Of a stretch of DNA of 64,000 nt, positions 9,161-16,190 are shown one piece after another (the first letter of the stretch is position 1; each line of letters begins with the position of its first letter). The stretch is from an uncultured Schlesneria sp. (GTDB lineage Bacteria > Planctomycetota > Planctomycetia > Planctomycetales > Planctomycetaceae), in the NCBI GenBank assembly GCA_903904835.1, contig CAIVEI010000128.1:62001-126000 (forward strand), written 5' to 3'. A program made the position numbers and the translations under genes. Below the pieces are notes generated by a model. The model saw only the letters and a program-made list of their open reading frames with translations. It did no database searches and was not told the origin of the DNA.

Positions 9161-9649
9161 ATGATGAGATCAACCGTTTTTCAAAATCTTGACCACGATC
9201 GGTTTATGCAGGAAGCAATCGCTTGCGCAAAACAAGTTCCTACCCGCCCGTTTGGCGCGGTCATTGTCGTTGCCGAACGAGCTGAAGTCATTGCGAGAGG
9301 TTTCAATCGTACCGACGACAGCCCGACGTTTCATGGAGAAGTCGATGTGATTAACCGCTGTGCCGAAAACCACCCGAAAATCGAATGGAACGGGTTGGTT
9401 CTGTACACAACGGCCGAGCCCTGCCCGATGTGCCAGTCTGCTATCTCATGGGCCGGCATTTCAATGGTTGTCTTTGGTTCATCAATTCCATTTCTCAAAA
9501 GCCTGGCATGGAATCAGATTGACATTCGCGCCGAAGAAGTCGCCAGACTGACTCCGTTTAACAAATGCGAGATCCTGGGTGGCGTTTTGGAAAAGGAATG
9601 TGACGCGCTTTTTCATGCTGCCAAGGCATCTGCTGTTAAGAAAAAGTGA
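9161..9649 (+). CDS. Nucleoside deaminase (CMP/dCMP deaminase superfamily, guanine deaminase/TadA-like)
   Basis: 162 residues from the ATG at 9161, with AAGGAG at 9145-9150. The zinc site is complete: H58 and catalytic E60 in FHGEVDVIN, C88 and C91 in EPCPMCQ. The motif HGEVDVI resembles guanine deaminase and related purine deaminases (HAEVxAI) more than cytidine deaminases, and the enzyme should hydrolytically deaminate a free base, nucleoside or tRNA adenosine in the cytoplasm. Ala at the usual HAE position is Gly here. It stands alone between a terminator and a convergent gene, so context gives no substrate. Confidence 0.85.
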   Translation: MMRSTVFQNLDHDRFMQEAIACAKQVPTRPFGAVIVVAERAEVIARGFNRTDDSPTFHGEVDVINRCAENHPKIEWNGLVLYTTAEPCPMCQSAISWAGISMVVFGSSIPFLKSLAWNQIDIRAEEVARLTPFNKCEILGGVLEKECDALFHAAKASAVKKK

Positions 9650-9714
9650 ATGCTGGTGGCGTGTCTGGAAAATCAGCATTCGAATTTGTGAATGTGGACA
9701 TTCGCGCGTTTTCT

Positions 9715-9733
9715 CCGACGCTGCTAGCGTCGG
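9715..9733. repeat. Short hairpin related to the 5266-5311 inverted repeat
   Basis: CCGACGCT (9715-9722) pairs with AGCGTCGG (9726-9733) around a 3-base loop. The arm sequence equals the outer half of the 18-bp repeat at 5266. It lies between the convergent deaminase and the 9747-10241 gene. Confidence 0.7.
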
Positions 9734-9746
9734 ACCGGAAACGTTC

Positions 9747-10241
9747 TTACTTGCCCTCAGAGGCCGGAGGCGTATCGACACTCGGCAAATTGTTCATGTA
9801 TTTGGCAATCGCGATCAGATGGTGCAGCCGAGTAAGTCCATCCATGTTGCCATCCATGGTGTGTGTATTGAGCTGAATCGAGGCTCTCTCGGCAAGCTCG
9901 TGCAGCAGATGAACGCGTCCGACGCGTTTGCCGCCGTCGGACTTGACCATATCGATCGACACGACGAGGTCCATCCAATTGCTGCCGTCCTCATTCTTTT
10001 CCTGGGCGGGGATGACGAGTTGCACTTCATCCAGCGGTTTCAGTCGCCCCTCATCGGCGAGCGTAAATACCACCGTCACACGACCGGTCTTGTGGTCCTG
10101 AACTGTGACATGATATTTCAGCTTGAGCTCGTCCTTCGTCTCATGAAGGTAAAAGCCAATCCCCCAGGCTCGCTCAGCTGCAAAGTAACAGATCAGGACG
10201 GCAAGCAGCACTGCAGGCAAACGAAGTCTTCGCGTCCACAT
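9747..10241 (-). CDS. Secreted or membrane-anchored protein of unknown function
   Basis: 164 residues from the ATG at 10241, chosen because an AAAAGGGA ribosome site precedes it and the protein then begins with a good signal peptide (MWTRRLRLPAVLLAVLICYFAAERAWG). An in-frame Met at 10328 would add 29 residues before the signal. The mature part contains two beta-rich segments (KYHVTVQDHKTGRVTVVFTL and KPLDEVQLVIPAQEKN) and a C-terminal helical part HELAERASIQLNTHTMDG. No known domain is recognised. Probably periplasmic. Confidence 0.65.
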   Translation of the reverse strand: MWTRRLRLPAVLLAVLICYFAAERAWGIGFYLHETKDELKLKYHVTVQDHKTGRVTVVFTLADEGRLKPLDEVQLVIPAQEKNEDGSNWMDLVVSIDMVKSDGGKRVGRVHLLHELAERASIQLNTHTMDGNMDGLTRLHHLIAIAKYMNNLPSVDTPPASEGK

Positions 10242-10563
10242 TTCGCATCCCTTTTCTTCGCAGATCTTTTGGCACTCGGTATCGCGTCTCAGACGGGGAA
10301 ACGAGCCCGTCCGTTCCAAGAAAAACATGTTGAGCTTACGAAATACCGAAAATCATCCTTTTTGAATTGCCAGTGCGCTCAGTCGACGATTGTCTGGTAG
10401 ATAAACCATTTCGACATCTTCGTCCATACACCACTGACTTTGAGAGACTTGATAGTGTTTTTTCGGCCTGCTCAAATCGTAAGGAAAGTCAGCCGAAGCC
10501 ATTTCAAATGGAAAATGACTGGTCGATCGACGGCAAAATATTAGCTCAGGGAAGGAAACGAAC
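10242..10563. other. Intergenic region between divergent genes
   Basis: This gap carries the promoters of the secreted protein (minus) and the pentapeptide-repeat protein (plus). An open frame at 10367 overlapping the next gene in another frame is not supported. No repeat or RNA was recognised. Confidence 0.45.
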
Positions 10564-11298
10564 TTGGAAATCAGGGCCGAATCCTCTTCATCCGCTCGTC
10601 CGATACCGCTTTTCTACCTTCGTGTTTTTGTCTTTGTGCTCATGTTCGCGGCTCTGCTGTTACGTTTCATTTCCTTCCTGCAACGTGTCGAACAGGAGCG
10701 GCGTCTGCGCGAGCAACAACTGCGGTATGCCGAGCAGGAGCTGGACCGAGCAAGGGACGAGTTGAAGGATCAGCTTCGAGGCCCACAGCCGGATCGTTTA
10801 CGATCGTTTTGGGAGGCAGATCTCGAAGGTTCGAGTCTTACCGGAATGACGCTTGCGAGCAACCGCAACGCCTTCCAGCGAGCTTCGTTCCGTAAGTGCA
10901 ACCTGGAGGGGGCAACGCTGGAAGGAGGCGGCGCTTCATTTCAATTCGCTCGTTTCGACTCAGCGAAGCTTGCTATGGCCAGTCTCAAAGGAGGCGCGGC
11001 CTCGTTCCAGCAGGCGTCGTTTGCCGGAGCCGATCTCACGGGGGCGACCCTCGCCGGAGAAGGAAGTTCATTTCAAGGAGCGACGTTCGAGGGGACAATA
11101 TTGATCGGTGCGAAGTTGTCGGGGAATTTTCAGAGCGTCAACTTCAGCGGGGCGAAGCTTGAAGCAGCCGATCTCTCGGAAATCGATCGTAACAATCTCG
11201 CCAGTTGCTATTTCAAAGACCCACCCACTTACGACGCCAGAACCAAGTTCCCGCCGGGTTTCGATCCGGTTGAACACGCATGGATGCGGGTGGATTAG
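10564..11298 (+). CDS. Membrane-anchored pentapeptide-repeat protein
   Basis: 244 residues with a TTG start preceded by GGAAGGAA. One transmembrane helix at about 17-38 (LFYLRVFVFVLMFAALLLRF), a charged coiled coil at about 40-75 (VEQERRLREQQLRYAEQELDR), then pentapeptide repeats from about 85 to 205 with the A(D/N)LxGA pattern (DLEGSSLTG, NLEGATLEG, AGADLTGATLAG, GAKLEAADLSE). Some turns are interrupted by inserts of the type GEGSSFQG that recur three times. These repeats form a right-handed quadrilateral beta-helix. The role is unknown; the anchor suggests a scaffolding function at the inner membrane, and DNA-gyrase mimicry is less likely because of the membrane anchor. Confidence 0.82.
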   Translation: MEIRAESSSSARPIPLFYLRVFVFVLMFAALLLRFISFLQRVEQERRLREQQLRYAEQELDRARDELKDQLRGPQPDRLRSFWEADLEGSSLTGMTLASNRNAFQRASFRKCNLEGATLEGGGASFQFARFDSAKLAMASLKGGAASFQQASFAGADLTGATLAGEGSSFQGATFEGTILIGAKLSGNFQSVNFSGAKLEAADLSEIDRNNLASCYFKDPPTYDARTKFPPGFDPVEHAWMRVD

Positions 11299-11743
11299 CA
11301 CCCGGACGAAAAGCGCAGTAAAGGATTTTTCTTTTAGAAATCACAGGTTCCACTGAAAGCTGTGTCATGAATTAGCGGCCTTCCTCCAAGCAGTGCCGAG
11401 CGACGCAAAGAACGTCGATTTCAAGCCACTGCTTCTCCGGGGACTCCGAAACAGTGGCACATCAGATGAAGGTGAAATGAGCCTGTTTCAATCGTGCTGT
11501 TGCTCATCGGAGGAGTCGCTCTTCCGTTGTTCAATCGTCGGCGTCAGCAAACATCAGATAATGGCCGACGCACGCGCAAACTGATCACCTGCGCTGGCGA
11601 GTTGGTTGAAAACATCAAGAGTTCGTTTTAGGCTGATGCACTGCAAACGTCACAAGCACCAACGGATGCGAAGCGGCCTCAATTTTACTTCAAAGAATGT
11701 GTATTGCACTGACAGTCGCGAGTGACCAGGCAGAGAGAGAATC
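11299..11743. other. Intergenic region with possible PEP-CTERM relic
   Basis: No complete gene is supported in this 445-base gap. Its second half contains the PEP-CTERM-like tail annotated at 11476-11631; the first half contains no clear feature. Confidence 0.5.
11476..11631 (+). pseudogene. Possible remnant of a PEP-CTERM protein tail
   Basis: Read in this frame the bases give NEPVSIVLLLIGGVALPLF followed by NRRRQQ, that is a PEP-like motif, a hydrophobic helix and an Arg cluster, the three parts of a PEP-CTERM signal. A stop codon lies directly before it, no start codon or signal peptide is in frame, and the open frame runs on for 26 residues after the Arg cluster. This looks like the 3' end of a decayed gene beside two intact PEP-CTERM genes. 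Chance resemblance cannot be excluded. Confidence 0.35.
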
Positions 11744-12340
11744 ATGATCAGGTTTTGGTTGTTAATTTCTGTGTTGGTTTTGGGGATTGGTTCCGTGTCT
11801 TCGGGGGGTGAACTCGTCACGAACGGTGGCTTTGAGTCAAACAGCTTCTCACACTGGACGGGGACAGCGACCACCGATACCGGCAATGGCGTCGTAGGTA
11901 AAATTAGCGGAATCGACCCGTATGAATTAACTCATCAGGCGTCGTTCCTGAATATGGATCCCGAGACGATTTCTCAGGCTCTCTCAACAACGATCAATGA
12001 CTCTGAAACGATCTCATTCGCGCTCGCTGATTATGCTGGCATTAACACGGACTCGTTTAAAGTCTATTTCGGCGGGGCCTTACTGGCGACAATCAGCAAC
12101 CCCGGATCTGGCTACAAAACATACTCCTACAACGCGACTGCGACATCGGCTTCAACGACCTTAAGTTTCACCATGACGAATCCGCAAGGTACCTGGCTTC
12201 TTGACGCTGTTTCGGTCACCCAATCGTCCGCACCTGTGACTGTTCCCGAGCCGTCGACTTTTGCGTTGACTTGCGTCGCCTGCGTTTCCGGTCTTGGGCA
12301 TGCCTTGTTCCGGCGTCGCAAGGGAAACCTTGCCGTTTAA
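11744..12340 (+). CDS. PEP-CTERM sorting-domain protein with N-terminal galactose-binding-like fold
   Basis: 198 residues from the ATG at 11744 with a purine-rich GAGAGAGAA ribosome site. Signal peptide 1-21, then GELVTNGGFESNSFSHWTG, the typical opening of DUF642 or CBM-like beta-sandwich domains of secreted proteins, with SFALADYAG and WLLDAVSVT further on, as expected for that fold. The C-terminus is VPEPSTFAL, a hydrophobic helix and FRRRK, a PEP-CTERM signal. It is expected to be exported, processed by exosortase and surface-bound, perhaps with carbohydrate binding. Its body is unrelated to the first PEP-CTERM protein at 8.4 kb. Confidence 0.87.
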   Translation: MIRFWLLISVLVLGIGSVSSGGELVTNGGFESNSFSHWTGTATTDTGNGVVGKISGIDPYELTHQASFLNMDPETISQALSTTINDSETISFALADYAGINTDSFKVYFGGALLATISNPGSGYKTYSYNATATSASTTLSFTMTNPQGTWLLDAVSVTQSSAPVTVPEPSTFALTCVACVSGLGHALFRRRKGNLAV

Positions 12341-12743
12341 TCGTTAGGCGAAACGCAATCCTTCAATAACAATCGTCCATGGGTGGCCGTATCACTTGGT
12401 TGCCCGTGGACTTTATGTTTTTTCTCTTATGCAGCGTTCGTCGATTCGCACTGTGATGCTCGTCAGCCCTGACCACGTCGCCAATGTCGGTGCGTCAACA
12501 CGAAAAATGTAGGTGCCATTCAACGCGTGCAACGATTCGTGGCTTGATGATTCAAAAACCAGAAGAGTAGACGAAATCTTACCACGGGGGACTGAGGTCA
12601 CGGAAAGGACTTCAATTGCGAGCAATTCAGTGAATTGTTCCTCGTTCGTGAATCCCGTTGAATTTCTATAGCCCTACTACTCATGAGGTTTGCGGTCTAC
12701 AATACTTCAGCTCGCGTTCTTCGGTCCTTTCGGAAGGTTGATT
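12341..12743. other. Intergenic region
   Basis: Apart from the terminator-like hairpin at 12376-12425, this 403-base gap shows no supported gene. A minus-strand open frame (12413-12625) has no ribosome site and overlaps that hairpin, so I do not call it. Confidence 0.45.
12376..12425 (+). terminator. Probable terminator after the second PEP-CTERM gene
   Basis: TCCATGGG (12376-12383) pairs with CCCGTGGA (12403-12410), with one G-T wobble; a T-rich run with six consecutive T residues follows. The loop is long (19 bases), which lowers confidence. Confidence 0.5.
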
Positions 12744-14750
12744 ATGCTTCGTCTTGCGGTTGTTGTCGGTGGGCTTGTCCTCGCGATTGCCTTTGTGAAT
12801 CTGCCGCTCAGGGGCGATGCTGTCGCAGAATCCAAGACGCGGCTGCTTGAAGACATTAAATTTCTCGCCTCGGACGAACTGGAAGGTCGCGGTGTAGGGA
12901 CTAACGGTCTGAATGTCGCCGCTCGATTCATCAAGGGTGAATTTGCCAAAGCGGGTCTGGCCGTTGATCGAGTCAACGGCGATGCGTTTCAGAAGTTTGA
13001 TCTTGTGACTGGCTCGAAGCTTGGTGAGTCGAATTCGTTGCACTTGGTTGGTCCTGAGGGAGCGACCATTGAGCTGAAGATCGGTGAAAACGTCGAAGTC
13101 TGTTCGTTCGGAGGAAGTGGATCATTCACCGGGGATGTTGTCTTCTGTGGGTATGGGATCGAATCAAAGGACGACGACTACAACGATTTTGAAGGAGTCG
13201 ACGTCGAAGGAAAAGTTCTGATCGTGATGCGGCGTAATCCTCGTCAGGCTGATCCGAAAAGTCCGTTCGGGTCGTCGCACGGCGTTTCAAGGCATGCCGA
13301 TCTCCGTTCCAAAATGACGAATCTGGCAGCACACAAGGCGGCTGCGGTGTTGTTCGTGAACGATCCTTATGCTGGAAAGAAGGCTGCGGAGACTCGTAAA
13401 GAAGGTCTGGCCAAAGCGAATGAAAAGGTTGCGGCCGCAGCGGAAGAGTTCCTGGCGATCGAAGCGACGGAGACGGAAAAAGCGGCTGCAGCCCGCAGCA
13501 AATTGACCGAAGCGACAAACCAGTCAAAGTCACTACGACAAGCGGCAGAAAAGGGTGACGATGATCCATTGATGAAATTCGGCTACGCGGGCAACGGCGA
13601 CAACAAAGCGATGCCACCCGCATTTCACATTTCGATCAAGACGTGTAACCAGATGCTCGCTTCGATCAAGACCGATCTCGCGACGCTTGAAGCCCAGATT
13701 GATGCTGATTTGAAGCCGAAATCAGTGGTCGTGACCGGGTGGTCTGCCAAGGGAGTCACGACGATTGAAAAAGTTCGATCGGACGTGGAAAACGTGATCG
13801 GTGTCATTGATGGTGAAGGTCCGCTGGCTAACGAAACGGTGGTTGTGGGTGCTCATTACGATCATGTCGGGCGCGGTGGGCAAAACTCACTGGCCCCAGG
13901 ATCGTCAGAGATTCATAACGGAGCTGATGACAATGCCTCGGGAACAGTGACTTTGCTTGAACTTGCTCGCCGGTTTGGCCAGAAAGCAAAAACAGCAAAG
14001 CCCGCTCGACGACTGGTGTTTATTGCCTTCACCGGCGAAGAATTGGGGCTGCTCGGTTCTGCCAGGTATTGTAAAGAACCGGTGTTTCCATTGGAGTCAA
14101 CTGTAGCCATGTTGAACATGGACATGGTGGGGCGACTGAAGGACGAAAAACTGCTTGTTTACGGGACGGGGACCAGTCCTCGCTGGGAGCCTGAACTGAA
14201 ACAGTTCAACGGAGAGAACGGCTTCAAGTTGATTTTCAAACCGGAAGGAGACGGTCCCAGCGACCACACGTCTTTCTATGCAAAAAAGATTCCAGTCCTG
14301 CATTTCTTCACGGGTGAGCATGCCGACTATCACAAGCCGACCGACGATTGGGAAAAGATCAACATCGAAGGGGTTTCTCGTGTCGCTAATCTGATTGAAG
14401 CAATGATCACGGCGACCGTCAGCCATGCCGAGCGGCCAGAATATGTCGAGACCAAGCGGGCGGCAGGTCCGAGTCGCGGGGGGAATCGGCCTTATGTCGG
14501 AACGATCCCGGAATTCGGCAATGAAGATCCAGGCTATGCGATCAGCGGAGTGACCCCTGGCGGTCCTGGTGAAAAGGGTGGATTAAAAGGGGGAGATCGA
14601 ATTATCAAGATTGGCCCACATCCTGTTGCGAATCTCGATGATTTTGACGCCGCTTTAAGAAAGTTTTCCCCCGGTGATGCTGTCGACTTCACTGTTGTAC
14701 GCGAGAAAAAAGAACAGACGTTTAAAGTGACTCTCGATCCACCTCGGTAA
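12744..14750 (+). CDS. Secreted M28-family zinc peptidase with PA and PDZ domains
   Basis: 668 residues from the ATG at 12744, with GGAAGG before it; an upstream in-frame ATG at 12690 is rejected. Signal peptide about 1-27. Next comes a conserved N-terminal segment (FLASDELEGRG), a PA domain (about 110-290) with GDVVFCGYGI and DVEGKVLIVMRR, interrupted by an Ala/Glu/Lys-rich helical insert. The M28 catalytic domain (about 370-565) has VGAHYDHVG, NGADDNASG, FTGEELGLLGS, NMDMVG and GPSDHTSF, which supply the two-zinc ligands and the catalytic Glu. A PDZ domain (about 585-668) ends the protein. Likely a periplasmic aminopeptidase or carboxypeptidase-type exopeptidase. Confidence 0.9.
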   Translation: MLRLAVVVGGLVLAIAFVNLPLRGDAVAESKTRLLEDIKFLASDELEGRGVGTNGLNVAARFIKGEFAKAGLAVDRVNGDAFQKFDLVTGSKLGESNSLHLVGPEGATIELKIGENVEVCSFGGSGSFTGDVVFCGYGIESKDDDYNDFEGVDVEGKVLIVMRRNPRQADPKSPFGSSHGVSRHADLRSKMTNLAAHKAAAVLFVNDPYAGKKAAETRKEGLAKANEKVAAAAEEFLAIEATETEKAAAARSKLTEATNQSKSLRQAAEKGDDDPLMKFGYAGNGDNKAMPPAFHISIKTCNQMLASIKTDLATLEAQIDADLKPKSVVVTGWSAKGVTTIEKVRSDVENVIGVIDGEGPLANETVVVGAHYDHVGRGGQNSLAPGSSEIHNGADDNASGTVTLLELARRFGQKAKTAKPARRLVFIAFTGEELGLLGSARYCKEPVFPLESTVAMLNMDMVGRLKDEKLLVYGTGTSPRWEPELKQFNGENGFKLIFKPEGDGPSDHTSFYAKKIPVLHFFTGEHADYHKPTDDWEKINIEGVSRVANLIEAMITATVSHAERPEYVETKRAAGPSRGGNRPYVGTIPEFGNEDPGYAISGVTPGGPGEKGGLKGGDRIIKIGPHPVANLDDFDAALRKFSPGDAVDFTVVREKKEQTFKVTLDPPR

Positions 14751-14904
14751 AAGGTGTCAACAGATCAACTGGGTCAGGAACTGCAAACCGATGCCCTTTT
14801 GTAATAAGACTGTGTTTGAAGTCATCGATTTGTTACTTTCATGTATACGCGAAAACAGATTGAAGTCTACTTCCAGTATGTCGATTTCTGCCACAGGTCC
14901 AGCC

Positions 14905-16128
14905 ATGCGAACATCAGATCTGCGAATGGTTTTTAGATTTCTGTTGATCGTTTCTTTCTGTTCGGCGGGATGCGGTCCGACAACCAAGTCACCTTCTCCG
15001 GTTCAATCAGTGCCGACCACCGTTTCGGTCGTACCTGCTGCAGTTCCCGCCGCTGCGTCTCAGAATTCGGCGACCACTGCAAAGCCGAAGCCGAAGCCGG
15101 CGGAACGCAAATCGAGCGTGCCTCCCAACGCTGACCCGAAGACGTTGTTCGTGGTGAGCAGCAACGGGCAACCGATGGAAGTTGAAGCCAAACGAGGCAC
15201 GTTGCCGACTGATCGGTTTGAGGTTGCGGCGGCAGACCTTCGATATGACTCGACGAATTATGTTGTGCAGTCGAGTCAAGCTACGGTTGAATCGCAACTG
15301 CTATATGGGACTGGGCAGAAAAAAGCCGGATTCACGCTGCCAAAAGGTTTCGAAGAAGTTAAAGAAAACGGCTACAGCAGTGAAGGGCTTCCGATGTGCA
15401 TCGTCTGTACCAAGACGGGTACAAAGTTGGGGTTGGTGCCAGCAGGAAACTGCGTCGTGGGTTCGGACTCCGGTCCGGAAAACAGCAGACCTTCGATCAC
15501 GGTGTTTCTGGACACTTATTATATGGAAATTCTGGAAGTGACGATCCAGGACTACAAGAATTTCCAGGCTGATCAGCGCGAAAAAAAGAAGCCGGTCCCC
15601 CCTGCCCCTTTGAACCCGTCATCCCCGCCGCAAACCCCAGTACTTGGAGTCACGTGGAAAGTCGCCCTCGATTACACTCATTGGGCCGGGATGGAATTGC
15701 CGACTGAGGCAGAATTTGAGAAGGCCGCTCGGGGACCTAATGGTCTGCGGACCCCCTGGGGGGACGGAAAAGCATTGATTTCCAGTCGGTCGCTGTCAAC
15801 GACGGGATCGTTCCCGACCGATCGAAGCCCGTATGGAATTTATGATCTCGCTGGTAACGCGATGGAATGGTGTGCGGACCTCTATTCACCAACGGCACAT
15901 GCCGAAGCGAGCGGTTCAGGTACCAGAGACGTTCCTCGCAACTGGGCCGGACCAAAAAAAGTTCGCGAAATGAACTTTCGCGTCGTGAAAGGGAACGGTA
16001 AGGACTGGAGTATTTCGGATCGTCAAGGAAAAGAAATGAGTAAGGGACACCCTGAAGTCGGTTTCCGCGGCGTCTTGCGAATTTCGCCCGATGCCAAATC
16101 GGCTGAATCCACGCGATCGTTGCAATGA
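14905..16128 (+). CDS. Lipoprotein with formylglycine-generating-enzyme (SUMF1)-like domain
   Basis: 407 residues if started at the ATG at 14905; ATGs at 14878 and 14926 are also possible and no ribosome site decides. The leader LLIVSFCSAGC has a lipobox with the acylated Cys. A Pro/Thr/Lys-rich linker follows, then an FGE-sulfatase-type domain: LGLVPAGNCVVGSD, LDTYYMEILEVT, LPTEAEFEKAARG, TPWGDG, SPYGIYDLAGNAMEWCADLY and a final GFRGVLRI. Proteins with this fold are rarely true sulfatase activators; the domain also serves in other enzymes and binding proteins. A membrane-anchored periplasmic role is inferred. It lies between the peptidase and the DUF1549 operon on the same strand. Confidence 0.78.
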   Translation: MRTSDLRMVFRFLLIVSFCSAGCGPTTKSPSPVQSVPTTVSVVPAAVPAAASQNSATTAKPKPKPAERKSSVPPNADPKTLFVVSSNGQPMEVEAKRGTLPTDRFEVAAADLRYDSTNYVVQSSQATVESQLLYGTGQKKAGFTLPKGFEEVKENGYSSEGLPMCIVCTKTGTKLGLVPAGNCVVGSDSGPENSRPSITVFLDTYYMEILEVTIQDYKNFQADQREKKKPVPPAPLNPSSPPQTPVLGVTWKVALDYTHWAGMELPTEAEFEKAARGPNGLRTPWGDGKALISSRSLSTTGSFPTDRSPYGIYDLAGNAMEWCADLYSPTAHAEASGSGTRDVPRNWAGPKKVREMNFRVVKGNGKDWSISDRQGKEMSKGHPEVGFRGVLRISPDAKSAESTRSLQ

Positions 16129-16190
16129 GGAGAGTGCCTGGCTGAAGCCTGTTGAACGTTGAATAATGGGGAGGGCGAGGCTCTTGCCAG

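Noticed and set aside
13126-13623. 165-residue minus-strand frame inside the M28 peptidase gene
   Set aside because: Low-complexity antisense of the Ala/Glu/Lys-rich insert.
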